Shown here in pieces: positions 9,313 to 16,939 of a stretch of DNA of 64,000 nucleotides. The notes under the pieces were generated by a model, which worked only from the letters and a program-made list of their open reading frames with translations, did not search any database and was not told where the DNA came from. The stretch's first letter is position 1; every line of letters starts with the position of its first letter. Both the position numbers and the translations under genes were made by a program. Source of the DNA: Saprospiraceae bacterium (GTDB lineage: Bacteria; Bacteroidota; Bacteroidia; Chitinophagales; Saprospiraceae); contig JAHDGU010000009.1 of assembly GCA_020627535.1 (NCBI GenBank), positions 62,001-126,000 of the forward strand, written 5' to 3'.

Positions 9313-9330
9313 TATACCCGAGCGGGGTTA
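9313..9330. promoter_or_regulatory. hip operator-like palindrome 2
   Basis: TATACCC-GAGC-GGGGTTA. The left arm is identical to copy 1; the right arm is degenerate (5 of 7 positions). Its centre is 41 bp from copy 1. Confidence 0.6.
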
Positions 9331-9335
9331 TATTA

Positions 9336-9349
9336 TTGACTTGCGTCAA
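9336..9349. promoter_or_regulatory. Second type of palindrome in the hip promoter
   Basis: TTGACTTGCGTCAA (perfect 5-bp arms, TTGC loop) lies between hip palindromes 2 and 3. It differs in sequence from them, so it may be a separate regulator site or part of the core promoter. Confidence 0.35.
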
Positions 9350-9352
9350 TTT

Positions 9353-9370
9353 TGTACCCGAAAAGGTATA
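9353..9370. promoter_or_regulatory. hip operator-like palindrome 3
   Basis: TGTACCC-GAAA-AGGTATA ends two bases before the hipB ATG and has its centre 40 bp from copy 2. Protein bound here would cover the translation start region in DNA and block transcription entering hipB. Confidence 0.65.
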
Positions 9371-9372
9371 CC

Positions 9373-9588
9373 ATGGAAGAGCATCTTACGCCCTTAGCGA
9401 CACTGATCAAAAAAAAGAGAAGGCAACTTAAGCTTACGCAGAAAGAGCTAGCACTCAAATCTGGGGTAGGTCTAAGATTCGTGCGTGAACTAGAAAGAGA
9501 CAAGGCTACCCTAAGAATGGACAAGGTCAATCAAGTGCTAGCATTATTTGGTTATGAACTTGGGCCAATCAAAGCATCTAGGTTTTGA
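9373..9588 (+). CDS. hipB: HipB-like antitoxin/repressor, XRE-family HTH
   Basis: 71 residues, almost entirely one Cro/C1-type helix-turn-helix (about residues 8-60: K-L-T-Q-K-E-L-A...L-R-F-V-R-E-L-E-R). In hip modules this protein binds operators upstream of its own operon and represses it. The start is the ATG right after the third palindrome; an in-frame TTG at 9352 would place codons inside that palindrome. Its TGA overlaps the TTG start of the next gene, the usual tight coupling of hipB with its partner. Confidence 0.88.
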   Translation: MEEHLTPLATLIKKKRRQLKLTQKELALKSGVGLRFVRELERDKATLRMDKVNQVLALFGYELGPIKASRF

Positions 9589-9917
9589 GAGAAGCAGAGA
9601 TATACTATAAAGATCGATTGGCCGGTATATTGATTGAAGATGAACAGGGTTACAGCTTTCAGTATTTGAGTGACTATCTTGATGATCCTGAGGCTCGAGC
9701 GATCAGCTTGACGATTCCTCTACATCGCGACCGATACACGAGTCCAGTGCTATTTCCATTTTTTGATGGTTTGATTCCTGAGGGATGGTTGCTTGATATT
9801 GCTGTGGCCAATTGGAAGCTCGATCAGAGAGATCGTATGGCAATTCTCTTAAAGACATGTAGGGATTGCATTGGAGCAGTATCTGTTGTTGATATTACCG
9901 GTGGTGATAATGAATAA
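9585..9917 (+). CDS. hipS: HipS-like protein (HipA N-terminal subdomain as a free protein)
   Basis: 110 residues matching only the N-terminal (couple_hipA) subdomain of HipA kinases. It begins with E-A-x-I-Y-Y-K-D-R-L-A-G, then S-L-x-I-P-L near residue 45, and ends with F-F-D-G-L-I-P-E-G near 65 and a helical tail. The start is a TTG inside the hipB stop region (TTGA); no ATG is available near the expected N-terminus. In the E. coli O127 HipBST system the equivalent small protein is the antitoxin of the kinase, although it matches part of HipA. It overlaps hipT by 8 bases. Confidence 0.82.
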   Translation: MREAEIYYKDRLAGILIEDEQGYSFQYLSDYLDDPEARAISLTIPLHRDRYTSPVLFPFFDGLIPEGWLLDIAVANWKLDQRDRMAILLKTCRDCIGAVSVVDITGGDNE

Positions 9918-10863
9918 ATGTCTTTACTGCTATGAGAAGATCCACGAGGGAAGTCAAATGGATCAAGAGTATCATGCTGCTTGCAGTAAAAAGATATTTG
10001 AGAGTGAGCGTGCTCCGTCGATTCACTATCATCTGCATGACTTCCAGAATCTAGCTCTGCAGGTCATCAAGAGACAGAGTGCTTTGACTGGTGTGCAGAA
10101 CAAAATTTCTCTTGGGAAAGAGAGTACTTCCCGGAGATCGGCCCCGGATCGGTTGACGATCGTAGGACTCATGGGTGAGTATATCTTGAAGACACCATCT
10201 TCTACCTATGCCGAGCTACCCGAGATAGAGCATCTCACTATGCGACTTGCGAATCTAGTAAAGATCACGACAGTACCGCATAGCTTGATACGTCTTGGAT
10301 CGGGTGAGTTGGCATATATCACAAGGCGACTAGATCGCCGAGAAGGTAATAAGATACATATAGAGGACATGTGTCAGCTGTCAGAGAAGTTGACAGAGCA
10401 TAAATACAGAGGTTCGCATGAGCAAATCGCTAGATTGATCACGAGATATTCGGATCACCCGGGCCTAGACAAAGTCAACTACTTTGAACTAGTACTCTTC
10501 TGCTATCTCACTGGCAACAGTGATATGCATTTAAAGAACTTTTCCTTGCTACAGGATCATGGTAAAGCATACACGCTCTGTCCAGCCTATGACTTAGTTT
10601 CTACTCAGTTGATTTTGTCAGAAGATGATGAGGAACTTGCTTTGACACTAAATGGTAAAAAGAGGCGACTGAAGAGACATGATTTTCAGACAGCTATGTA
10701 TAGTAGCGGGATCAATCATGCAGCCGCGAAGAATATATTTGATAAGTTTCGAGATCTGGAAGTTTTAAGTGCCTCGATAATCGATAAGAGTTTTCTTTCT
10801 GAAACTATGAAGTCGAGATATCAGCAAATAATCCGACAGAGATCGAAGATCTTGGAGGAATAG
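9910..10863 (+). CDS. hipT: HipT-like serine/threonine kinase toxin
   Basis: 317 residues, the kinase core of HipA without its N-terminal subdomain. The N-terminus has C-L-Y-C...Y-H-A-A-C-S-K-K, a cysteine pattern common in short HipA kinases. The Gly-rich loop region is S57-A-L-T60-G-V-Q-N-K, near where HipT kinases autophosphorylate. The catalytic segment is G-N-S-D-M-H-L-K-N near residue 205, followed by the metal-binding P-A-Y-D-L near 228. HipT in E. coli O127 phosphorylates tryptophanyl-tRNA synthetase; the target here is unknown. The ATG at 9910 overlaps the end of hipS. Confidence 0.85.
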   Translation: MNKCLYCYEKIHEGSQMDQEYHAACSKKIFESERAPSIHYHLHDFQNLALQVIKRQSALTGVQNKISLGKESTSRRSAPDRLTIVGLMGEYILKTPSSTYAELPEIEHLTMRLANLVKITTVPHSLIRLGSGELAYITRRLDRREGNKIHIEDMCQLSEKLTEHKYRGSHEQIARLITRYSDHPGLDKVNYFELVLFCYLTGNSDMHLKNFSLLQDHGKAYTLCPAYDLVSTQLILSEDDEELALTLNGKKRRLKRHDFQTAMYSSGINHAAAKNIFDKFRDLEVLSASIIDKSFLSETMKSRYQQIIRQRSKILEE

Positions 10864-10909
10864 TGTAGGAGTCAAGCGCAAAGATTTTTTTTAGGAAAAT
10901 AAATCCCTA

Positions 10910-11338
10910 ATGCTTCCAGCACTCAATACCCCACTTGGATTTTATCGTCGGATATTTCTAACTACACTTTTCATAATTTTTTTCGTGCTTGACTATTTTG
11001 ATGTGGTCATGCTACCCATGAAGCCAGTCCTGGTAGCGATGTTTATCCTATTTGTGACCGGTGTCGTGTGGTCTTCGCTCACCCTGAGGCACTGGTGGCA
11101 CGTACCAGAAGATAAGGATGCCAACAAGGTCTATGCTGACTGGCAATGGCGCACTTTACTCATATTGGGTGCTGGTGCCTTGATCACATTCATGGGAACT
11201 TGGGCTACAGATTTATTTAGCAAACCGCTCTCTCTCATGAATGGACTCTTGATGGTCATAGGCTCTAGCTTGATCTTGGAGTCTATACTCCATCTTATCC
11301 TCGTAAAGAGAATCATCAGCCATCATGCCACAGGCTAG
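10910..11338 (+). CDS. Four-helix membrane protein, unknown function
   Basis: 142 residues with four hydrophobic segments at about 14-30, 37-53, 83-100 and 110-132. A short charged stretch with H-W-W-H-V-P-E-D-K-D lies between the second and third. It is preceded by a short A+T-rich stretch and converges on uvrC, overlapping its stop by four bases. No family recognised. Confidence 0.72.
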   Translation: MLPALNTPLGFYRRIFLTTLFIIFFVLDYFDVVMLPMKPVLVAMFILFVTGVVWSSLTLRHWWHVPEDKDANKVYADWQWRTLLILGAGALITFMGTWATDLFSKPLSLMNGLLMVIGSSLILESILHLILVKRIISHHATG

Positions 11339-13167
11339 CTACTTAGCTCCTGCTCAAAAAACTTCAATACCTTCTTCGCCTTATCCGCTCCTACACTGCG
11401 CTTGAGTTGAATAAAGCCAGCTTCTTTGACCTTGGTCACTGATCCGTATTCTGTCAGGAGCTTTTTCACTGTAGCTTTCCCAATGCCTGGAATATCATCG
11501 AGACTTGATTTGGTGAAGTCCTTGGAGCGGAGATTGCGGTGAAGCGTGATGGCAAATCTGTGTGCTTCGTTCCTGGCTTGCTGAATGAGTTTGAGTGACT
11601 CAGACTTCTTGTCGATATGCAATGGAATCGGATCTCCTGGAAAATAGATCTCCTCTAGCTTCTTGGCAATGCCAATGACGGTGACCTGATCTTCTATACC
11701 TAGTTCATCGATGCTTTTCATCGCAGAGCTGAGCTGACCTTTACCTCCATCTATGATGATGAGCTGCGGGAGACTCTCATTCTCTCGGATGAGTCTGGAG
11801 TAGCGTCGGTGTACGACCTCAGTCATAGAGGCAAAGTCATCTGGCCCGACTACTGTCTTGATCTTGAAGTGCCGATAGTCCTTTTTGCTCGGCTTGGCAT
11901 TCTTGAAGACGACGCAGCTTGCTGTCGGATTGGTTCCTTGGATATTGGAGTTGTCAAAGCACTCGATGTGCAGTGGCACTTGCTTCATATTGAGATCTGA
12001 CTGTAGGGTCTTGAGGATACGCTCGACACTGGTCTGCCGCTTTTGCTTGGTGGCATCGTCGGCATACTTCTTTTTGAGGAAAAACTCTACGTTCTTCTCG
12101 GATAGCTCTAGGAGCTTACGCTTGTCACCGCGCTTGGGAACAGTCTGGACGAGATCCTCTGGTAAGTCGAGGATCTCCGGGACGATCAGCTCAGGTGCGA
12201 CGCTGTTGAATTTTTCGCGCAAGTGCAGCACACCATACTCTAGGAGGTCCTTTTGATCTTGGTCGAGATTTTTGACCAATTCTTGGGTGAAGCTATTGAT
12301 GATGGCGCCATTGACCACTTTGAGATAGTTGATGAAGGCTGTCTTCTCATCGCCTGTGATCGCAAAGACGTCGACATCGGAGATCTTGGAGTTGACGACC
12401 GTTGACTTGCTCTGATAGTCTTCGAAGGCTTCTAGCCTGATCTTCCACTTCTCGGCTTCTTCAAACTGGAGTTTTTCGGCGAAAGCCGTCATCTGCTCCT
12501 TGATATGATCCTTGACAGGCTTAAACTGCCCCTTGAGGATATTTTTGACCTGTTGGATCTTGTGATTGTAGTCTTCCTCGCTCTCTAGATTGGCGCATGG
12601 ACCGAGACAGTTGTCGATATGGTACTCCAGACAGACTTTGAATTTTTCTTTGTCGATATTGGCTTGACTCAGGTGGTAGCTACAGCTCCTAAGGGGGAAG
12701 AGTGTTTTGATTAATTCTAGAATCACTTTCATCCGCGCCTTGGAAGTATATGGTCCGAAGTACTCGGAGCCATCTCGGATTACCTTCCGTGTAAAGAATA
12801 CACGCGGGAAGCGCTCTTTCTTGATGCAGACATAGGTATAGCTCTTGCCATCCTTGAGCATGACATTGTAGCGGGGCTGAAACTTCTTGATAAGTGTGTT
12901 TTCCAAGAGCAGCGCGTCGACTGCGGTCTCCACGATGGTGAAGTCAAAGTACTTGGCATTCTTGACCATGGTGCGGGTCTTGAAAGCTTGATTCTTGGCT
13001 CCGCTGAAGTAGGAACTTAGGCGATTCTTGAGATTTTTGGCTTTGCCGATATAGATGATATCGTCCTCAGCATTCTTGAACTGATAGACGCCTGGCGAAT
13101 TGGGAAGATTGGGTCTTTGTTTGCGAAATTCTTCTAGTGTCAATGCTCTGAACTCTCTGGATCGCAA
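11335..13167 (-). CDS. uvrC: Excinuclease ABC subunit UvrC
   Basis: 610 residues, the usual length. It makes the dual incision in nucleotide excision repair with UvrA and UvrB. The N-terminal GIY-YIG nuclease (about 20-100: P-G-V-Y-Q-F...I-I-Y-I-G-K-A) is followed by a UvrB-interaction UVR helix pair near 205-240, the RNase H-like nuclease (about 385-540, with C-F-D-N-S-N-I-Q-G and I-I-D-G-G-K-G-Q), and a C-terminal helix-hairpin-helix (I-P-G-I-G). The start is a TTG; no ATG lies nearby. It follows mgsA with a 6-base gap, so the two are probably co-transcribed. Confidence 0.95.
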   Translation of the reverse strand: MRSREFRALTLEEFRKQRPNLPNSPGVYQFKNAEDDIIYIGKAKNLKNRLSSYFSGAKNQAFKTRTMVKNAKYFDFTIVETAVDALLLENTLIKKFQPRYNVMLKDGKSYTYVCIKKERFPRVFFTRKVIRDGSEYFGPYTSKARMKVILELIKTLFPLRSCSYHLSQANIDKEKFKVCLEYHIDNCLGPCANLESEEDYNHKIQQVKNILKGQFKPVKDHIKEQMTAFAEKLQFEEAEKWKIRLEAFEDYQSKSTVVNSKISDVDVFAITGDEKTAFINYLKVVNGAIINSFTQELVKNLDQDQKDLLEYGVLHLREKFNSVAPELIVPEILDLPEDLVQTVPKRGDKRKLLELSEKNVEFFLKKKYADDATKQKRQTSVERILKTLQSDLNMKQVPLHIECFDNSNIQGTNPTASCVVFKNAKPSKKDYRHFKIKTVVGPDDFASMTEVVHRRYSRLIRENESLPQLIIIDGGKGQLSSAMKSIDELGIEDQVTVIGIAKKLEEIYFPGDPIPLHIDKKSESLKLIQQARNEAHRFAITLHRNLRSKDFTKSSLDDIPGIGKATVKKLLTEYGSVTKVKEAGFIQLKRSVGADKAKKVLKFFEQELSS

Positions 13168-13173
13168 AGGTAT

Positions 13174-13536
13174 CTATGCAAGCAGTCCTTTGAGCAATAA
13201 ACTCGCGGTGGCGGGATTGGTGGCGAGAGGTACATTGTGCACATCACAGATCCTCATGAGCATCTGGACATCGGGCTCATGTGGATGCTTGCCGAGTGGA
13301 TCTCTGAAGAAGAATACGAGCTGGACCTCACCTGTAGCTACGAGCGCGGCGATCTGAGCGTCGCCACCTTTGGGGCCACTGAGTACTGGTCGACATTCAA
13401 ATCCAGCCTGCTTGATATGTGTCCCTGTCGTGGCGGTCGTCACAAAGCTTGCGGATTGAAGAACATCTTTGTTTTGGAGGACGAAGGAAACGAGTTCTGC
13501 TTTCTTCCCATCATGTGCTATGAGTGCTACTTGCAT
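13174..13536 (-). CDS. mgsA: Methylglyoxal synthase
   Basis: 120 residues. It converts dihydroxyacetone phosphate to methylglyoxal and phosphate in the cytosol, a bypass that relieves phosphate starvation. Visible are I-A-H-D-G-K-K near residue 7, the catalytic region S-G-P-K-G-G-D near 60, F-F-F-R-D-P-L with the second aspartate near 80, and H-x-H near the phosphate site. The start is set at M-Q-V-A-L-I-A-H-D-G; an upstream in-frame start would add 21 unmatched residues. It is slightly shorter than E. coli MgsA (152), as in many Bacteroidota and Firmicutes. Confidence 0.93.
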   Translation of the reverse strand: MQVALIAHDGKKAELVSFVLQNKDVLQSASFVTTATTGTHIKQAGFECRPVLSGPKGGDAQIAALVATGEVQLVFFFRDPLGKHPHEPDVQMLMRICDVHNVPLATNPATASLLLKGLLA

Positions 13537-13726
13537 GATTCTAGTCTTTGTAGAGCAAATTTCTGAATTATTTTGAGCTCTTTTTGTATTGAAAATCAAT
13601 GATTTGTGATTGCCAAGAAAATTTTTTTCAATTTTTTTTCATCTCTGGGCAACGCTTTTGAAATGCTAGGTATCTAAAGGGTGTAGTCGATGTCCAAGTA
13701 CCTGTAGCAGACCTATTTGGCATCTT

Positions 13727-13810
13727 AGAGATTGAGCGCTTTCCTTCTGTCGTGTAGCAACTTCTAAGGTATCCTAGCGGACACCATTTACCCCGGAGCG
13801 TTCAATCTCT
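13727..13810. other. Strong long-armed inverted repeat; possible structured RNA or terminator
   Basis: 14-bp arms at 13727-13740 and 13797-13810 pair with one G-T wobble or A-C mismatch depending on strand. Inside is a second hairpin, GGTATCC-TAGC-GGACACC. On the plus strand the outer stem is followed by TTTTCTTTTT, as in a terminator. No gene on the plus strand ends here: M29 and mgsA flank it on the minus strand. The remaining non-coding DNA from 13537 to 13819 is A/T-tract rich and shows no gene. Confidence 0.45.
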
Positions 13811-13819
13811 TTTCTTTTT

Positions 13820-14929
13820 CTAGAAGATAAATTTCCCGTTTTCATAGATCCTTTCGCCATCTGCCATGATGTAGGCATCGGTGGACATATCGGCGATCAT
13901 GTCCCAGTGTATCGATGATTCATTTTTGCCTCCGCATTGCAAGTAGGCTTGACCGAGCGCGAGATGTACGGTGCCACCTATCTTCTCGTCAAAAAGGATG
14001 TTCTTCGTAAAGCGATCGATCTGTGTATTGGTGCCGATTGCCACTTCTCCAAATCTCTGTGCACCAGGAATCTTCATGACCTTGTCAAGCACATCTTGGC
14101 CACGATCTGCGCTCCATTTGGTCACGAGACCATCCTCGACCCACAGCGTGATGCCCTCAACCTCCGAGCCCATATAGATGGACGGGTAGCTAAAGTGCAC
14201 TACACCATTGACACTGTCTTCTATCGGTGCGGAGAAGACCTCACCTGATGGCATATTGGTCTTGCCATCAGAGTTGATCCAGACCCGATCTTTTACACGA
14301 AAGTGTAGATCAGTGCCGGGTCCATGATAGCTCATTTTATCAGCACGATTGAGCCGCTCTGCAACAGCCGCTTGCATCTCGGAGACTTTCTTCCACTCTT
14401 CCACAGGATCTGTCTTGTCAAGGTGACAAGCCGAGTACACAAAGCTGCGATAGTCATCCAGAGACATGCCTGCATTTTGAGCGGCAGCTAGGGTCGGATA
14501 CTGGCAAGAAGTGCGACGCATACTGCCATTGGCGGTACGCTCGCGATAGTTTTTGGATTGATTCTTAGTTGCTTTGCGTCGCAGTGCCACACGATCTTGG
14601 GGCAGGTTTCCCGCTCCTCGGAGATTGTAGGGTGCGCGGATATCAAGAAATGCATCAAACTCTGCAAAAGCCATTTCCGAGAAAGGCGAAGGAGTCTCCA
14701 AGGCAGTATCAGATCCCGCAGTAATGAGCGTCTTGTACTGGCCTCTGAAGCTGAGACTGGACTCCACAATTACTCCGCGCGCTACACAAAGAGCATATAT
14801 CTCTCTCACGAGCGGCTCTGCAAGCATGGTAGATCGGATGTAGAGCTTATCTGATTCTCGCAGATAGAGAGAGTAGTCCACAAGAAGATGCGCATATCGC
14901 TCTTCGATACTAGGTGCTTGATTTACCAT
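13820..14929 (-). CDS. Aminopeptidase, M29 family
   Basis: 369 residues, matching M29 metalloaminopeptidases (AmpS/AmpT type, about 370-410), which release N-terminal residues in the cytosol with two metal ions. Candidate metal ligands and catalytic residues lie in the last 130 residues: the P-S-G-E-V-F motif near 230, E-V-A-I-G-T-N near 295, H-L-A-L-G-Q-A-Y near 325 and S-x-I-H-W-D near 343. The ATG overlaps the end of hflX by 7 bases; it is the last gene of a five-gene minus-strand run. Confidence 0.9.
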   Translation of the reverse strand: MVNQAPSIEERYAHLLVDYSLYLRESDKLYIRSTMLAEPLVREIYALCVARGVIVESSLSFRGQYKTLITAGSDTALETPSPFSEMAFAEFDAFLDIRAPYNLRGAGNLPQDRVALRRKATKNQSKNYRERTANGSMRRTSCQYPTLAAAQNAGMSLDDYRSFVYSACHLDKTDPVEEWKKVSEMQAAVAERLNRADKMSYHGPGTDLHFRVKDRVWINSDGKTNMPSGEVFSAPIEDSVNGVVHFSYPSIYMGSEVEGITLWVEDGLVTKWSADRGQDVLDKVMKIPGAQRFGEVAIGTNTQIDRFTKNILFDEKIGGTVHLALGQAYLQCGGKNESSIHWDMIADMSTDAYIMADGERIYENGKFIF

Positions 14930-16137
14930 TGTTTTGTCATGTATGGGTAGCGCTTCATATACAGCTCTGAGACTTTGGCCTTGAGCAGAGATCTTAGTTC
15001 TGTGATGTTGTCTCCGGCTTTCGCCGAAATGAGGATGGTCTCACCATCATGTGCTTCGCCAAGTTTTTGATTGAGTTCACCCATGATCTGCTCCTTGTCT
15101 TCTGCAGGAATGAGCGCATCAAAGTAGCGCTCCCGATAGCTGTCGAGCTTATTGTATACCATGATGGTCTCGATGTCAGTAGCACCGAGATTTTTCAAAG
15201 TGCGATTGACCGTATCGACATGATCCTGATATTGAGGATGGGATAGATCTACGACATGGAGAAGCAGGTCTGATTCTTTGACTTCGTCGAGTGTAGACTT
15301 GAAACTCTCGACGAGGTGATGTGGTAGTTTTCTGATGAATCCCACCGTATCCGATAGCAAGAATGGCATTCGATCGAGGACGACTTTGCGGGTGGTAGTG
15401 TCAAGGGTAGCAAAGAGCTTGTCCTCAGCAAATACATCTGATTTGGAGAGCAGATTCATCAGGGTAGACTTGCCGGCATTTGTATATCCTACAAGACCTA
15501 CTCGGATTTGTGCTCCGCGATTTTTGCGTCTGGTTTGGCTTTGGCGATCAATTTTATCAAGTCGATCCTTGAGTTTGGAGATCTTGTCTCTGACGATCCT
15601 ACGATCTGTCTCGATTTCTTTTTCACCTGGTCCTCTCATACCGATACCACCCCGCTGTCTCTCTAAGTGTGTCCATAGACCTCTGAGTCTTGGGAGTAGG
15701 TATTGCAGTTGAGCTAGCTCTACTTGAGTCTTTGCCTGAGCGGTCTGAGCTCGTCGAGCAAATATGTCAAGGATGAGGCTACTACGATCAATGATCTTGA
15801 CAGCAAATTTTTCCTCCAGATTATTGGTCTGCATGGCGCTAAGGTCATCGTCAAATAGCACCATGCTGATATCTTCATGTGAAGCGATGTACTCTGCGAT
15901 TTCCTCGACTTTCCCTTTCCCGATCAAGGTCGTTTTATTGGGATGTTCTCTCTTTTGGACAAAGCGCTTGACGGTCTTGGCTCCTGCCGTGAGTGCAAGG
16001 AACTCAAGCTCATCTAGATACTCCGTGAGTTGCTCTTCGGTCTGATCCCGCTTGATGACACCGACGAGTACAGCATACTCATATTCACGACTATTGACGG
16101 TCCGTTGCTTTTCTCCAATGTTCCAACCGCTACTCAT
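14923..16137 (-). CDS. hflX: GTPase HflX, ribosome-associated
   Basis: 404 residues from the ATG at 16137. HflX binds and splits stalled ribosomes under stress. An N-terminal HflX domain (about 10-150) is followed by a glycine-rich linker (R-G-G-I-G-M-R-G-P-G-E-K-E-I-E-T-D) and a GTP-binding domain with G1 G-Y-T-N-A-G-K-S-T near 205, D-T-V-G-F near 248, N-K-L-D near 320 and S-A-K-A near 365. An upstream in-frame start at 16236 would overlap the lipoprotein gene by 64 bases, so the shorter form is preferred. A dispersed hairpin motif encodes the S-A-K-A segment. Confidence 0.93.
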   Translation of the reverse strand: MSSGWNIGEKQRTVNSREYEYAVLVGVIKRDQTEEQLTEYLDELEFLALTAGAKTVKRFVQKREHPNKTTLIGKGKVEEIAEYIASHEDISMVLFDDDLSAMQTNNLEEKFAVKIIDRSSLILDIFARRAQTAQAKTQVELAQLQYLLPRLRGLWTHLERQRGGIGMRGPGEKEIETDRRIVRDKISKLKDRLDKIDRQSQTRRKNRGAQIRVGLVGYTNAGKSTLMNLLSKSDVFAEDKLFATLDTTTRKVVLDRMPFLLSDTVGFIRKLPHHLVESFKSTLDEVKESDLLLHVVDLSHPQYQDHVDTVNRTLKNLGATDIETIMVYNKLDSYRERYFDALIPAEDKEQIMGELNQKLGEAHDGETILISAKAGDNITELRSLLKAKVSELYMKRYPYMTKQW

Positions 16138-16172
16138 TCTTGTGATTTTTGCTTTGAGCAGGGTCAAAGACT

Positions 16173-16937
16173 CTATGGGCTGACTCTGCTGTAGTGACTC
16201 GGTACAGAAAACCTCATGGATCCAGACTGGTTCCACTTGGCTCGTATCTTGCTGATCTCACAAAGGTACGTGGCCTTTTGGCTATCGGTAATAAAGATGG
16301 TACGACTCCCTGCTAGCGGACCATAGGCTTCATGCTGTTCATAGTCTGCATAGCTGAGCTCCATATTCCCAAAGCGTGGATCATCAATGAGCTGTGAGAT
16401 CATCAGCAAAGTGCTTGTACTGAACCACGCCTTATGGATGATATCTCGTTCGGTATCGCGAAGTTGGTATTGACTAGCACTCCGCATGAGCTTGGCCTTG
16501 TTGTCGTACTCCCAGATTCGCTCACCCATGACCAGGCGCTGAATCCTATTATAGTCTAATTCTAGACCAAATCGTGTTCCGATGGACTCTATAGATTCAG
16601 CAAGGTAGCGCTTGTTGATCCGATCTATGACATAGATAGAGTCAGTATCGATCAGGAGACGCGCAGCCTCCACTTTGACTTTGGAGACATGCATCCATAT
16701 GGCACTATCTCGACGGATACGTATCTGTGCTGTCGCAGAGCCGCTTTGTTCGGTTGACTCCAGTCTGATCTTGGCTTTTGCAATCAGCCAAGACCAGTCA
16801 CTTTCGGGTCTACTACTCTTGAGAAGCTCTGTCTTGCTGAGTTTGCGATTGCTATGATCTGCATCCGTGGCAGGTCTGAAGCTTGCACAGCTACTGAGAA
16901 AGATGCAACCGATAGCTGCTAGCAATATACTCCTCAT
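16173..16937 (-). CDS. DUF4292 lipoprotein
   Basis: 254 residues starting with a lipoprotein signal (M-R-S-I-L-L-A...F-L-S-S-C-A-S). The body fits DUF4292, a Bacteroidota family of envelope lipoproteins: an early region with I-R-I-R-R-D-S-A-I-W-M-H and a later run of beta strands ending in I-S-K-I-R-A-K-W-N-Q. By its fold it may resemble LolA/LolB-type lipid-binding proteins, which is inference. It begins two bases after the TPR gene's stop, so the two are clearly one unit. An in-frame start 27 codons upstream lies inside the TPR gene and lacks a signal at its N-terminus. Confidence 0.82.
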   Translation of the reverse strand: MRSILLAAIGCIFLSSCASFRPATDADHSNRKLSKTELLKSSRPESDWSWLIAKAKIRLESTEQSGSATAQIRIRRDSAIWMHVSKVKVEAARLLIDTDSIYVIDRINKRYLAESIESIGTRFGLELDYNRIQRLVMGERIWEYDNKAKLMRSASQYQLRDTERDIIHKAWFSTSTLLMISQLIDDPRFGNMELSYADYEQHEAYGPLAGSRTIFITDSQKATYLCEISKIRAKWNQSGSMRFSVPSHYSRVSP

Positions 16938-16939
16938 GA

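Noticed and set aside
15014-15030. Hairpin copy in hflX explained by the G5 motif S-A-K-A alone
   Set aside because: Kept in the repeat list but not used as strong evidence, because the conserved protein motif itself would produce much of this sequence.
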